Origin: Phycisphaeraceae bacterium
Lineage (GTDB): Bacteria; Planctomycetota; Phycisphaerae; Phycisphaerales; Phycisphaeraceae
NCBI GenBank assembly: GCA_020851465.1
Contig: JADZCR010000017.1
Coordinates: 1 to 64,000, forward strand
DNA: 64,000 nucleotides
Reading direction: 5' to 3'
In this document: positions 52,841 through 62,219 of the stretch, piece after piece
How positions within the stretch are numbered: position 1 is the first letter of the stretch
How the letters are laid out: each line of letters begins with the position of its first letter
Program-made: the position numbers and the translations under genes
Notes under the pieces: generated by a model
Databases searched by the model: none
Told to the model about the DNA's origin: nothing
What the model saw: only the letters and a program-made list of their open reading frames with translations

Positions 52841-53350
52841 TCACGCTGTCGGCCGGTCAACCATCTCTCGCGCCCGTCGAATGATCTCACTCGTGACTTC
52901 CGGCATCGGGTAGTGCTTCTTGAGAAACTGACGCAGTTGATCGGATTCCGCAACACGGAAATACACGACAGGAGTGAACCGGTTGGCGACGAATGTCACC
53001 GCACGCGCCAGGCGGGCACGCGATGCCGCCATGAGCAATTCGCCGGAAGGCTCGTAGCGGACCGGCAGGATTTCAAACTGCCAGGCTTGACGTCGATTGA
53101 TGAGTTTCAAGGCTTCAGCATCCACCTCGACCTCACGCAGATCGAGTGTGCCGGTGAATCGAAAATATTGCTCGATCCACGCGCGCTCTATTGACTCGAT
53201 CGTGGTGTCAAACATCTCCTCCGCCAGCACACCGAAGGGCAGACCGCGCACCTTCTGGGCCTCGACGATCTCGAACACCTGTTGCTCACTGAGAACACCC
53301 TGTTCGATGAGGATTTGCCCGATACGGACGGTTTGAGAATTCTCTGGCAC
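52841..53350 (-). CDS. Stand-alone MshEN / GspE N-terminal domain protein
   Basis: 169 residues. VRIGQILIEQGVLSEQQVFE and EAQKVRGLPFGVLAEEMF match the MshEN (type II secretion GspE N-terminal) domain, whose two motifs bind c-di-GMP in some proteins. The rest contains a second half of the same fold (INRRQAWQFEILPVRYE) but no ATPase domain. It may act as a c-di-GMP receptor or adaptor. An HD-GYP protein is encoded 2.6 kb away. The start is GTG 53350, with AAGGGG 7 bases upstream; the frame opens at TTG 53434. Confidence 0.75.
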   Translation of the reverse strand: MPENSQTVRIGQILIEQGVLSEQQVFEIVEAQKVRGLPFGVLAEEMFDTTIESIERAWIEQYFRFTGTLDLREVEVDAEALKLINRRQAWQFEILPVRYEPSGELLMAASRARLARAVTFVANRFTPVVYFRVAESDQLRQFLKKHYPMPEVTSEIIRRAREMVDRPTA

Positions 53351-53571
53351 GCGTAGCCCCTTTGCGTGTAAATCAGACCGCGTTGTGCGGCTGGAAAACG
53401 CATCGGCATGCCGACGGCGGGGCTTAATCGGCAAAGGTCTGGAAATTCAGTTCAATGGTAAGAGAAATGGGATAAACGGCATGGGACGATTCGTCTCATG
53501 GTATTACCCGGAGGTAACAAAGGTTTTATCGCTTTGGCTAAGTACGGTAAATGTTGTCGCTGCAAACGGAA

Positions 53572-54129
53572 TTAATTAAGCAGATCTACGTTTTCGCTCA
53601 AAGGATGCGCAATACGCGATACCCTCTCGAAGGTTTCTTCAAGAGTAGTAATGGCGGGGGGCAGAGGGTGCTTGGTTTCTTTTGATTCCGGCCGCACCCA
53701 TGAAGCGCGACCGCTTGCGGGCTTGTCGCCGTTGTAAACGGTCAGGCTGTACCAAGTCGGCTCGGTCACATTTTTATCTGCAGTGCGTTCACCGACTTCC
53801 CATGTGCGTGAAGTCACAATCCCTTTCAGTTCCTGAAGCTTGGTGGGATCGATGTGTGTCACGTATGACCGGCCATCTGCATCAGTGAAAGTTGCCAGGC
53901 CGGAGTTGAGATCTGCCACCAGTTTTTGATTACCGTCAGCTCGGAGGCTGTCACCAGCGTTTACAGTTGGTGCGCCTGCCGACTGTGGTGGTGTTCCGAC
54001 GCGGCGAGTCATTTGAAAACTTGTCGCTGAAAGTGAGCCTCTGGAATTCATCTTCGCCGCACAACAGCCGTCAAGGGTTAGAGCCAGAAGAGCGGCGATG
54101 ATAAGTAAGACGCGGCTGGTGTGTGGCAT
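53572..54129 (-). CDS. Lipoprotein of unknown function
   Basis: 185 residues. MPHTSRVLLIIAALLALTLDGC is a signal with a Cys at a lipobox-like position (LDGC, an imperfect match to LxGC). The mature part is polar with a beta-rich core (SGLATFTDADGRSYVTHID, TWYSLTVYNGDKP). No family is recognised. GAGGGAG precedes the ATG at 54129. The gene upstream on the same strand encodes a secreted SH3-domain protein. Confidence 0.65.
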   Translation of the reverse strand: MPHTSRVLLIIAALLALTLDGCCAAKMNSRGSLSATSFQMTRRVGTPPQSAGAPTVNAGDSLRADGNQKLVADLNSGLATFTDADGRSYVTHIDPTKLQELKGIVTSRTWEVGERTADKNVTEPTWYSLTVYNGDKPASGRASWVRPESKETKHPLPPAITTLEETFERVSRIAHPLSENVDLLN

Positions 54130-54231
54130 GGTGGTCTCCCTCTTGGTAGAGGCGGTTGTGCCGATCGCTGGACGCACGTGGATAAAAAATAAAATGCCGA
54201 TCAGCCATCACAGTCGGAACTGTGGATGACT

Positions 54232-55740
54232 TTATTTCATTGGCTCATCCGCAGTATTGGTCGTTGGAGTTACCTCGGTGTAAACGCCGTCATCCTTGGG
54301 CGTGGCGGATGTCGGCGTTGAGGCGGCTGGTGTCTGCTCATCAGATGATACGACCGAGCGTACTTCGGTCTCTGCCTCGAGAACATCCACACGCTCAACC
54401 GTAATCACTCGGAGCCTGAGGGCGGGATCGTATCGTTGCGGCCCTTTGATACCGACGATTTTGCCCAATGTCTGTGCGGGATCGAGTTTTCTGCCGCCCT
54501 GAACGTAGGCAATCGTCCGCATGTTGCTTGGCTCGACGAGGCGGTAAAGCCGTGGACCTGTCTCGCCGTCATACACGCCGCTGGCCAGCAGTTGACCGAC
54601 TGCATCATAGTCAGCCGGGTTGAATACTCCGGGACCGCGCGGCTTAGGCTCATCGATTTTAATCTCCGTGGTGCCTTCCTTACGTGCCGATTCTATTTCA
54701 CGGAGGCTGTCCTGAATGGCAAGGTTCCGCTCTAGCTGTGAGATGCGGAAGTTCACGATCCGGTGATCACTCGGCGACAAAGCTGCGTTATTCGATAACG
54801 ATCGATAGTTCGTTAAAAGATCCTTGATGGGCTGATCCTTAATGGGTTGTTTCCCGGCTTCGGCGAGGCGGGCTTCAGCGGTGGTCAGATCGGATGCCTC
54901 AGGCGTCCAAGGCTTGGGCTTAGGTGGCTCCAGAACGACCGGTGCGGGCTGGGGTGCGGGCTTCGGTGCCGGCTGGGGTTCAGTGACAGGCGCTGCCGCC
55001 TCCGGTTTGGCGGGCTCAAGTTGAGTCCCGGTCGTTGTGTCCGCAGGATTCGTCGCAGGGGATTCAACCTTCGCGACTGGCTCCGCCGTCGGCGTGCTGA
55101 CCACCGGCTCAGTGGTCTTTGCTTCGGTTGCTGTGGAAGCTGGTGCGCTTACAGGCTCGGGAGATGATCCGGTACTTGTTTCAGCAGGGATTACTTGAGC
55201 GGGAGCGGCTCCTGATTTTTCGCGGCGCACTGAGGCTGGCGGCAGATAAACAAACGCGCCCTTTGGCGGCACGATTTTGTAGTTGCTGCCTTCTTCCCCA
55301 ACGATTTCAACCGTGTCGCCTTTCTGGAGATTAACTTGGCGGCGGTAGGCGTTTTCGTTGTTCAAAGGAGCAGCGAAAACCGCGTTGGACTTGGCATCGG
55401 TGGCATCGCTGTTGACCACACCTGACTTGCCGTCACCCTTGGCATCGACAAAAGCCTTGGAAATCAAACTATAAACACCAGCTGGCGGCACGATCTTCAC
55501 GTAGCCTTCGACAACCTCGATGACTTGCACCTGTTGTCCCCGAGTAGCTTCGCCGACAACATAGAAGCTGGCACCCGCTCCAGCGCGGATAGCAACTTTG
55601 TCATCGACGACGACGCCCGTGTAACCCGTCGTCTGTGCTGAGGCGCGTATTGGACTCATCGCCAGAAGTACGCCGGCAAGAACCGCGGCGGTCAAAGTCG
55701 GCCACGTAAACACTGCCCGATTGGAAATCCCTTGATCCAT
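54232..55740 (-). CDS. Secreted SH3b-domain protein with proline-rich linker
   Basis: 502 residues. A signal peptide (core AVLAGVLLAMS, cleavage near ASAQ) is followed by two bacterial SH3 domains: GVVVDDKVAIRAGAGASFYV at about 42-95 and NENAYRRQVNLQKGDTVEIV at about 128-170. A Pro/Ala/Thr/Glu-rich linker (175-290) leads to a helical stretch and a second beta-rich part near 385-460. SH3b domains bind cell-wall or surface peptides. Its task is probably in the envelope. AGGAG precedes the ATG. The 242-base gap upstream shows nothing clear. Confidence 0.78.
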   Translation of the reverse strand: MDQGISNRAVFTWPTLTAAVLAGVLLAMSPIRASAQTTGYTGVVVDDKVAIRAGAGASFYVVGEATRGQQVQVIEVVEGYVKIVPPAGVYSLISKAFVDAKGDGKSGVVNSDATDAKSNAVFAAPLNNENAYRRQVNLQKGDTVEIVGEEGSNYKIVPPKGAFVYLPPASVRREKSGAAPAQVIPAETSTGSSPEPVSAPASTATEAKTTEPVVSTPTAEPVAKVESPATNPADTTTGTQLEPAKPEAAAPVTEPQPAPKPAPQPAPVVLEPPKPKPWTPEASDLTTAEARLAEAGKQPIKDQPIKDLLTNYRSLSNNAALSPSDHRIVNFRISQLERNLAIQDSLREIESARKEGTTEIKIDEPKPRGPGVFNPADYDAVGQLLASGVYDGETGPRLYRLVEPSNMRTIAYVQGGRKLDPAQTLGKIVGIKGPQRYDPALRLRVITVERVDVLEAETEVRSVVSSDEQTPAASTPTSATPKDDGVYTEVTPTTNTADEPMK

Positions 55741-55982
55741 GGCATACTCCTCAGAGGAAAAGGCGCAGATTCTCGTACAACCGAGGCTATCAAATATGCG
55801 GGTCGCGTCAAGAAATCCGAAAGGATTCAGGATGGTGGATTACCACGGCCATTACGGCGAGTTCGATGATTGTTGGTGAAATATAGAACTGCGAGACGTG
55901 TTTACGTCGTCGGCGGTACGGTGCGATTCGCTCGATGGCGTTTTACCGGTGTCCGTTCCATCCACCAGCGAAACCGTGCGAA

Positions 55983-57311
55983 TCAGGATGAAATACGGGG
56001 CAGGTTCAGATCGAGCATATCAATGATGCCAAGCGTGCCGAGACGATTTCCAGATTCACGCCATTTCCGCATGTGAAGGTTCGCCAGCGCGAAGGTTTCC
56101 GGGGCCAGATCAACAAAATAGCGTGTGAGGTTACCGTCGAACTGCGTGCCGGCGCATCGGGCAATTTCTTTTTGCGCCACGTCAAATGCCATGCCCTTGC
56201 GATAAGGACGATCGGAAGTCATCGCATCAAACATGTCGGCGATAGCGGCGACACGGGCGACCAGCGGGATGCGTTCACCCGAAAGACCATCGGGATATCC
56301 TGCCCCGTCCCACCGCTCGTGATGAGAACGGACGACCGATCCGACCCACATCAGTTGCGGAATTTCAGAAATGATCTGGTGGCCGACAGACGCATGGGCT
56401 TTCATGATTTCAAACTCGGCGTCGTTCAGTTTGTCAGGCTTTCGGAGAATGGCATCGGGTACCGCGACCTTGCCGATGTCATGCAGAAGTCCGCCGAGGC
56501 GAAGGATGGATTTGTCGGAGTCGCTCAGGCCGGCAGCGTTGGCCAGCAGAAGCGAGTATGCGGTGACACGCATCACGTGGCCGCCCGTGTAGGGGTCTCG
56601 TGATTCGATCGCCAATGCCATGGCGATCACCACATCAACGATCATGCCGCTGAGTGTTTCAAACAGCCTGGCGTTTTCGCACGCGATGGCAGCCTGCTGG
56701 AGCAGGCTCTGAAGCAACCGGATGTGGTGGCTGTCGGTGACGGTTTCGGGCGGCGCGTAAATGATCGCGACGCTCATGAGGTGCTTGCCGGTGGCGACTT
56801 TTTGCGCGACGAAGAGTTTGTCGCAGGCTTCGGGATCGTAATGCGGAAGGATCAGGGGATCGTTGGGTTTTTCCTGTACGACGCGGTCGTACAGATCACG
56901 CGCTTCGAGTGGGAGCTTGCTGGGGTCGGTCAGCGGGCCGTGAGCGGTCTGGATCGCACGGATTTTTCCGCTGGCGTCCGGCTCGATGATCCACGCGCTG
57001 GTGCCCTGCATGATCGCCAGCGCCTCGCTTGCGGTTTCCAGCATGACCTGGGCGAAGTTACGGCGCTGTCCCAGCGCGTCTGCTGCACGATTGAGCACTG
57101 CCAGTTCGCGCAGATGCTGGATATCCGCCTGGATGAAATTGAGCTGCTGAGTTTCGAGACTGTTGACCTGTTCGGTCAGTCGCTCGACAGTCGAGACAAG
57201 CTCGCGCGTGTCAGGTGAGCCGCCTGAAACGAGACGACCCGTGTACTCCGGGTCGCCGATCAGAGGCGATGCGGTCCCGGCAGGCGACCTGGCTGAAAGG
57301 TCATGCGACAT
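55983..57311 (-). CDS. GAF-like and HD-GYP domain phosphodiesterase
   Basis: 442 residues. A coiled coil (about 40-70) leads to a GAF-like sensor domain (about 75-215) and an HD-GYP domain. The HD pair is at 277-278 in LGGLLHDIGKVAVPD, and HHERWDGAGYPDGLSGERIP holds the GYP motif at 338-340; DMFDAMTSDRPYRKG is also standard. All metal-binding residues are present, so it probably hydrolyses c-di-GMP. ATG 57311 is chosen over a TTG at 57341. A single-domain response regulator is divergently encoded 230 bases away and may share the pathway. Confidence 0.92.
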   Translation of the reverse strand: MSHDLSARSPAGTASPLIGDPEYTGRLVSGGSPDTRELVSTVERLTEQVNSLETQQLNFIQADIQHLRELAVLNRAADALGQRRNFAQVMLETASEALAIMQGTSAWIIEPDASGKIRAIQTAHGPLTDPSKLPLEARDLYDRVVQEKPNDPLILPHYDPEACDKLFVAQKVATGKHLMSVAIIYAPPETVTDSHHIRLLQSLLQQAAIACENARLFETLSGMIVDVVIAMALAIESRDPYTGGHVMRVTAYSLLLANAAGLSDSDKSILRLGGLLHDIGKVAVPDAILRKPDKLNDAEFEIMKAHASVGHQIISEIPQLMWVGSVVRSHHERWDGAGYPDGLSGERIPLVARVAAIADMFDAMTSDRPYRKGMAFDVAQKEIARCAGTQFDGNLTRYFVDLAPETFALANLHMRKWRESGNRLGTLGIIDMLDLNLPRISS

Positions 57312-57542
57312 GCGCGCAAACTTCCCATCATGGAACAACACGTTCCTGTATGGCTATCGGCGATTATGTTGGTGATCTGAAGAAAGCAGTTGGAACCTTA
57401 GAAATATCAATTTTCCCGCTGGTATATCGGGCTGACTGTCGGTTCTCAGACCTTGTCGAGGTATTGCACACGTCATTAAGTGGCTCCCCTGCGTGGCCGA
57501 TGTTTCTAATCGGTTTCAATCAAACGAATCTGGAAGTGCCAA

Positions 57543-57935
57543 GTGTCTAAGCCTCTGGTGCTCATCGCGGACGAACAGCCGCACATCAACCTGACGTTGC
57601 AGTTTCTCGTCAAAGGTCTGGGTGTGGAAGTGATTTCCGCCTACACCGGCATGGATGCGATAAGGCTTGCCATTGAGCGCAAGCCGGCGCTGGTGCTCAT
57701 GGATGTGATGATGCCAGACACTGACGGCTACTCCGCTTGCAGAGAGGTACGCGCCGCATGGGGCGACTACCGAGGGCAGATCTGGTTCATTACTGCACGC
57801 GGTTCCAATACCGATCTTTCACAGGCTCGCGAGGTGGGTGCGAACCGCTGCATCACCAAGCCGTTTGATCCCGATCAGGTGGTCAAGGCTGTTCGTGAAG
57901 CATTGGGTGGGACTGCACAGAGCAGCGCTGCGTAG
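57543..57935 (+). CDS. Single-domain response regulator
   Basis: 130 residues, a receiver domain only. The acidic pocket is Asp10-Glu11 (LVLIADEQPH), the phosphoacceptor Asp54 lies in VLMDVMMPDTDGY, Thr84 follows in WFITARG, and Lys106 is in ITKPFDPDQ. No output domain is attached, so it works through a partner, as CheY-type proteins do. GTG start after GGAAG. The divergent HD-GYP gene is the nearest candidate partner; no histidine kinase is nearby. Confidence 0.92.
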   Translation: MSKPLVLIADEQPHINLTLQFLVKGLGVEVISAYTGMDAIRLAIERKPALVLMDVMMPDTDGYSACREVRAAWGDYRGQIWFITARGSNTDLSQAREVGANRCITKPFDPDQVVKAVREALGGTAQSSAA

Positions 57936-58091
57936 TACAGCGTGATCGCGCTCTCCCGCCATGCGGGTATTCCAGTCATTTGCCGCAAAATGAAATAGCA
58001 ATAGAAAAGCGCCACGCTTTCGCGCGGAGCTTTGAAGTATTCCGGCTTGCCGCACACTATCTCAACCGTCTGCGGCAAATCACCGGGGGTA

Positions 58092-58352
58092 CTACTTCTT
58101 GTAATACTCCGCGTTTTTGGCGATATAGGCGGCCCATTCGGCGGGCAGATCTTCCTCAGGGAAAATCGCCTTGACCGGGCACTCGTCCACACACAGACCG
58201 CAGTCGATGCAGGTGTCGGGATCGATGTAAAGCATCTCGGCGGTGGCGAACTCAGCCTCATCCTTTGTGGGATGGATGCAATCCACAGGGCAGACCGCCA
58301 CGCATGCGGTATCTTTCGTACCGATGCAAGGCTCGGCAATGATGTGCGGCAT
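58092..58352 (-). CDS. 7Fe ferredoxin ([3Fe-4S] and [4Fe-4S])
   Basis: 86 residues. The first cluster ligands are Cys9, Cys17 and Cys21 in CIGTKDTACVAVCPVDC, with the residue two after Cys9 not Cys, as in [3Fe-4S]/[4Fe-4S] ferredoxins of the Azotobacter FdI type. The second motif CIDCGLCVDECP is complete. It is a soluble low-potential electron carrier. GGAAGTG precedes the ATG. A weak hairpin with a short T-run (AAAGCG-CGCTTT) is found about 70 bases downstream. Confidence 0.93.
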   Translation of the reverse strand: MPHIIAEPCIGTKDTACVAVCPVDCIHPTKDEAEFATAEMLYIDPDTCIDCGLCVDECPVKAIFPEEDLPAEWAAYIAKNAEYYKK

Positions 58353-58568
58353 GACACTTCCTTTCTTTCCGCGGACTTACAACTTCACACGTCCAGCGGG
58401 CCTTTAAGTATAGGGCAACCACTCAACGGTTCCAATCGCTAGTCCGGCGCAGCAGCGTGGCAATCAACCGAATGCCGTTTAGATTTATTAACTCCTCGAG
58501 CCACCACGCCGGAAAACTATGCAACTAATTCTCTTCGTAACACTTGGGCCTAACTAGAGCATTCAACA

Positions 58569-58596
58569 TTGCGCCCTTAAAAGCCCTCTGTACAAT
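58569..58596 (+). promoter_or_regulatory. Promoter of the DNA methyltransferase gene, leaderless geometry
   Basis: TTGCGC (58569-58574), a 16-base spacer and TACAAT (58591-58596) form a sigma70-type promoter. The -10 box ends six bases before the ATG at 58603, so transcription should begin at or next to the start codon. There is no Shine-Dalgarno sequence. Confidence 0.6.
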
Positions 58597-58602
58597 CCCG
58601 CT

Positions 58603-59601
58603 ATGGCTGATAATCCGCTCCCGAATAATCAGATCGTGACGGGTGATTGCATCGCCGCCATGCGAAAGTGGGCTGAACATGGTGGAGCCGGCAGTATTGA
58701 CCTGATCTTCGCCGATCCGCCGTACAACATCGGCTACAAATACGACGCCTACGAAGACACACGCGACGATCACGAGTACCTTGACTGGACCTTTCGCTGG
58801 ATTGACGCCTGCGCTGAACTGCTCAAGCCCACCGGTTCGTTTTACATCCTCATCGGCGATGAATACGCAGCGGAAACGCGGCTGCATCTCAAGAAACTTG
58901 AACACGATCGCAAGCTGGTGTTCCGCAACTGGATCATCTGGCATTACACATTCGGACAGAACTGCAAAGCAAAGTTCAATCGCAGCCACGCGCACCTTTT
59001 TTATGCGGTGGGAAAAGCAGCGTTTGATAAATCCAGATTCAACGTCAAAGGTTCAGTAGGCGGCCAGGTCGAGTTACCTTTCACCTTTAATCGTGAGGCG
59101 GTGGCTGTGCCCAGCGCGCGACAGACGACATACGCTGACGTCCGCGCCAACCCTGCCGGCAAACTCCCTGATGACACGTGGTATCTGCGTCCGCAGGTCG
59201 CCATTGAGGATCGCCGCAGTGCGCCCCAGTGGCTCTTCGATGCTGAGGGTGATACGTGGTATCTCTCGCGTCTCTGCGGCACGTTTAAGGAAAGGCTTGG
59301 CTGGCATCCCTGCCAGCTTCCTGAGGCTCTGCTGGAGCGCATCATCAACCTCTCCAGTAATCCGGGTGATCTGGTGTTCGACCCGTTTGTTGGCAGCGGC
59401 ACCACGCTCGCAACCGCGGCCCGGCTGAGGCGGCGATGGCTCGGATGCGAGCTGAGCAAAGAATACGCCCGCAAGGCTGACCAGCGTGTCCGTCATGCGA
59501 TGGAGACCGGCCAGATTCTGACCACCACCCAGTCCCAGAAGGGCATTGAGCGAGGCAAACCCAAGAAGAAACCCGAACGCAAAAAGTCTCTCGCAGTATG
59601 A
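58603..59601 (+). CDS. Site-specific DNA methyltransferase (beta class)
   Basis: 332 residues. Motif IV DPPY is at 38-41 in IFADPPYNIGYKYDAY and motif I FDPFVGSGTTLATAARL near 260, so the order is that of beta-class amino-methyltransferases (N6-adenine or N4-cytosine). CGTFKERLGWHPCQLPEALL and the final CELSKEYARKADQRV are typical. The Lys/Arg-rich tail may bind DNA. No restriction enzyme gene is adjacent, so it is probably an orphan methyltransferase. It converges on tag with stops four bases apart. Confidence 0.92.
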   Translation: MADNPLPNNQIVTGDCIAAMRKWAEHGGAGSIDLIFADPPYNIGYKYDAYEDTRDDHEYLDWTFRWIDACAELLKPTGSFYILIGDEYAAETRLHLKKLEHDRKLVFRNWIIWHYTFGQNCKAKFNRSHAHLFYAVGKAAFDKSRFNVKGSVGGQVELPFTFNREAVAVPSARQTTYADVRANPAGKLPDDTWYLRPQVAIEDRRSAPQWLFDAEGDTWYLSRLCGTFKERLGWHPCQLPEALLERIINLSSNPGDLVFDPFVGSGTTLATAARLRRRWLGCELSKEYARKADQRVRHAMETGQILTTTQSQKGIERGKPKKKPERKKSLAV

Positions 59602-59605
59602 GGAT

Positions 59606-60193
59606 TTACCGCGACGATTTTTTTTCTGATCGCTCCGGAGCCGCGCGGAAGCATGTCACGAGATGGTCATTCGTCATGCCCACGGCCTGCATGAACGCAT
59701 AGCAGATCGTCGGCCCGACAAACTTGAATCCTCTGGTGAGCAGGGCTTTGCTCAGGGCATGCGATTCAGGTGTTGTCACGGGTATGTCCTTGAGCGTTTG
59801 CGGGCGCAGACAGATCGGCTTACCGCCCACAAAAGACCAGAGATAAGCATCGAAAGAAAGGCGTTGACGGCGGAGTTCCTCCTGAAGTGTCAGAAATGCG
59901 CGGGCATTACCGATGGCTGCGGCCACTTTGGCGCGGTTGCGGATGATGCCCGGGTCCGTCAGGAGTTGTCGTACTTTGCGAGCGTCGTATCGAGCGATTT
60001 TTTCGGGATCGAATCCATCGAATACTTCTCGGTAGCGGTCCCGCTTGCGGAGCACCGTATCCCAGCTTAATCCGGCCTGTACCCCCTCAAGGATGAGCAT
60101 CTCGAACAGTCGCCGCTCATCATGCAGCGGGATACCCCACTCGTTGTCGTGATAGGCAGTCAGTCGATCGTTCGTAGCCCATGGACATTTCAT
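59606..60193 (-). CDS. tag: DNA-3-methyladenine glycosylase I
   Basis: 195 residues. YHDNEWGIPLHDERRLFEML near the N-terminus and LEGVQAGLSWDTVLRKRDRY are Tag signatures. LTRGFKFVGPTICYAFMQAVGM and DHLVTCF near the C-terminus contain the His and Cys that bind the structural zinc together with Cys3 and His15. It removes 3-methyladenine from alkylated DNA. It stands alone between two plus-strand genes. Confidence 0.95.
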   Translation of the reverse strand: MKCPWATNDRLTAYHDNEWGIPLHDERRLFEMLILEGVQAGLSWDTVLRKRDRYREVFDGFDPEKIARYDARKVRQLLTDPGIIRNRAKVAAAIGNARAFLTLQEELRRQRLSFDAYLWSFVGGKPICLRPQTLKDIPVTTPESHALSKALLTRGFKFVGPTICYAFMQAVGMTNDHLVTCFRAAPERSEKKSSR

Positions 60194-60298
60194 AGTCGAA
60201 GGATTGTCGATGGTCAGCGGTTGGTTGGCAAAGTTCCGAGAATCTTATTTTCAAACGATTGTCGGCGAATCAACATTCCCCGGCTACGATTGCAAGTG

Positions 60299-61228
60299 AT
60301 GAAGAAAACACCCTTAGGTAAAACCGGTCTTCAAGTGACAGCACTGGGTTTCGGCGGGGCGGAGATCGGCTATCTCGCCACCGACAAGGCTCGTGTCAGC
60401 AGCATTCTTAACCTGCTCCTTGACGAGTGGGTCAATGTTATTGACACCGCTGCCAGCTATCACGGTTCCGAAGAACTCATCGGCCAGACGATTTCGCATC
60501 GCCGTGGTGAATATGTGCTGATTTCCAAGTGCGGCGGTTCGGTCCCGCAGGTGGAGGGCGAACCTTGGTCGGAGAAACTCATCACGCAGACGATCGACCG
60601 CTCACTCCAACGGTTGAAGGTGAATCGGCTCGATGTCATGTTGCTGCATTCGTGTGATCTGAAGGTACTTCGTCAGGGTGAGGCGGTTGGTGCGCTGGTC
60701 AAAGCACGCGAGGCAGGGAAAATTCGCTTCGCTGGTTACTCCGGTGACAACGAAGCAGCTGCCTATGCAGCGACGCTTCCCGATATCGCTGTGATTGAAA
60801 CTTCCATCAACATTGCCGATCAAGCCAACATCGATTTAGTTCTGCCGGCAGCGCGAAAACATAACGTCGGCATCATTGCAAAACGTCCACTCGCCAATGC
60901 ACCCTGGCGGAGTGACCACAGCGGCGTGTATGCAGGCTATGTCAAGACCTACAAGGAGCGTTTTACCGCAATGGGTCTGAACCTCGCTGACCTCGGCTAC
61001 GCTAAGGTGAAGCCCGAGTCCGCATGGCCGGGGATTGCGCTGCGGTTTACGCTCTCGTTTCCGGAAGTCAATACCGCCATCATCGGCACCACAAATCCTG
61101 TAAACGCCAAAGCCAATGTCGAGGCCGCCGAAAAAGGCAGTCTGGATCCTGAGGCAGTAACGAAAATACGTGCTGCATTCGCAGATGCTCAGCGGCAGAG
61201 CGGGCAAACCTGGACCGGGCAGACTTGA
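60299..61228 (+). CDS. Aldo/keto reductase
   Basis: 309 residues, an (alpha/beta)8 barrel. The catalytic tetrad is visible: Asp49 and Tyr54 in VIDTAASYHGSEELIG, Lys77 in VLISKCGG and His117 in LDVMLLHSCD. The NADP-binding end has AIIGTTNPVNAKANVEAAE. The substrate is unknown. The ATG at 60299 matches the usual start (MKKTPLGKTGLQVTALGFGG). TACGAT ends eight bases before it and no Shine-Dalgarno sequence is present, so a short or absent leader is likely. Confidence 0.93.
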   Translation: MKKTPLGKTGLQVTALGFGGAEIGYLATDKARVSSILNLLLDEWVNVIDTAASYHGSEELIGQTISHRRGEYVLISKCGGSVPQVEGEPWSEKLITQTIDRSLQRLKVNRLDVMLLHSCDLKVLRQGEAVGALVKAREAGKIRFAGYSGDNEAAAYAATLPDIAVIETSINIADQANIDLVLPAARKHNVGIIAKRPLANAPWRSDHSGVYAGYVKTYKERFTAMGLNLADLGYAKVKPESAWPGIALRFTLSFPEVNTAIIGTTNPVNAKANVEAAEKGSLDPEAVTKIRAAFADAQRQSGQTWTGQT

Positions 61229-61268
61229 CCATCTAACCCGACAATCGCATTTGCCTGTACCGTCAGCA

Positions 61269-62219
61269 TCAACCAAAGAACGAATCCGCCAATACGTTTT
61301 CGTTTACTTTGCCGAAGGTCTGCACCTTGCCTGTCTGCACATTCTGAAGACTCACGACGGCGGGAGAAAACAGCAGTGGATCAATTTTGTAAAAGTCGTA
61401 CTCGTAGCGTTTGAAGATTTGTTTGAAAGGCTCGCCGTAATCCGATGACGCGCAGGAGGGCAGTTTAGTGCCGATCTGGGCAAGAGATTCGTCGTCACCG
61501 GTGACACAGAGTGTGACTTCACCGCCGTAGAGAACCGCGTCGTTTGTCCGTCCAATCGCAGCGAGATCGTTTTTTGCGACCGGCGGCAGCGTCGCACTGC
61601 CGAAGCCAGCAACAACACGACTAAGATCGAAGCGAAGTGTGTGGAGTTTATGCAGCGCGGTCTCAACACTCCGGGCGACGACCTGCACCCCGCCAGCTAA
61701 GCTGGCAGTGCGTGCCGCAATGAGTGTTAGGTGGGTGGGTAGCACACCTGTCTTTTCGCTGATGTATTGAACGACTTCAGCGGTCGGTGCTTCACTGGTT
61801 TCCAGCACCCCGACGGCCACAGAGGACTTTTCGCGCAGACCAATGTCGTTAAACAGCTCTTCTTTGCCATAGGCTGCGCGCATTGGACCTGAACCCATGG
61901 CGAAATACTTACCCACTTTGATCTGCCATCCCGCATATTGCGAGGCCATGCACCCAGCCAGTGGTTTGTCGCAGGTGACCGTGACTGCCGGCAGGGGGAT
62001 GTTTTTGATCCGCGAAGGCACTAAGGCAACGCTTCCCAGGTCCGCCATGCAAGTGCGAGCGACCAGTAATCCTGCGCCAAAGCTGCCCGGTTGAGCCACA
62101 CCGGAGTCGATGTACCGAGCACCACCAATGGTCTGTACGCTTACTCCCAGTTCGGCTGCCCGTGCTGCCAGTTCGTCGGCGACCCGCATCGCTCGCATGT
62201 TGAGGTTCAGTTCACCCAC
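61269..62219 (-). CDS. mch: Methenyltetrahydromethanopterin cyclohydrolase
   Basis: 316 residues, full length. YIDSGVAQPGSFGAGLLVAR, IPLPAVTVTCDKPLAGCMAS, KYFAMGSGPMRAAYG and AVLYGGEVTLCVTGDDE are Mch sequence as known from methanogens and methylotrophs. It hydrolyses methenyl-H4MPT to formyl-H4MPT. The GTG start at 62219 overlaps the fhcC stop by 13 bases, so the two are coupled. It completes an ftr-fhcC-mch set on the minus strand. Confidence 0.95.
   Translation of the reverse strand: MGELNLNMRAMRVADELAARAAELGVSVQTIGGARYIDSGVAQPGSFGAGLLVARTCMADLGSVALVPSRIKNIPLPAVTVTCDKPLAGCMASQYAGWQIKVGKYFAMGSGPMRAAYGKEELFNDIGLREKSSVAVGVLETSEAPTAEVVQYISEKTGVLPTHLTLIAARTASLAGGVQVVARSVETALHKLHTLRFDLSRVVAGFGSATLPPVAKNDLAAIGRTNDAVLYGGEVTLCVTGDDESLAQIGTKLPSCASSDYGEPFKQIFKRYEYDFYKIDPLLFSPAVVSLQNVQTGKVQTFGKVNENVLADSFFG

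Noticed and set aside
58525-58995. 156-codon minus-strand frame opposite the DNA methyltransferase gene
   Set aside because: It is antisense to a gene with clear motifs; the opposite-strand openness is a by-product of codon bias.
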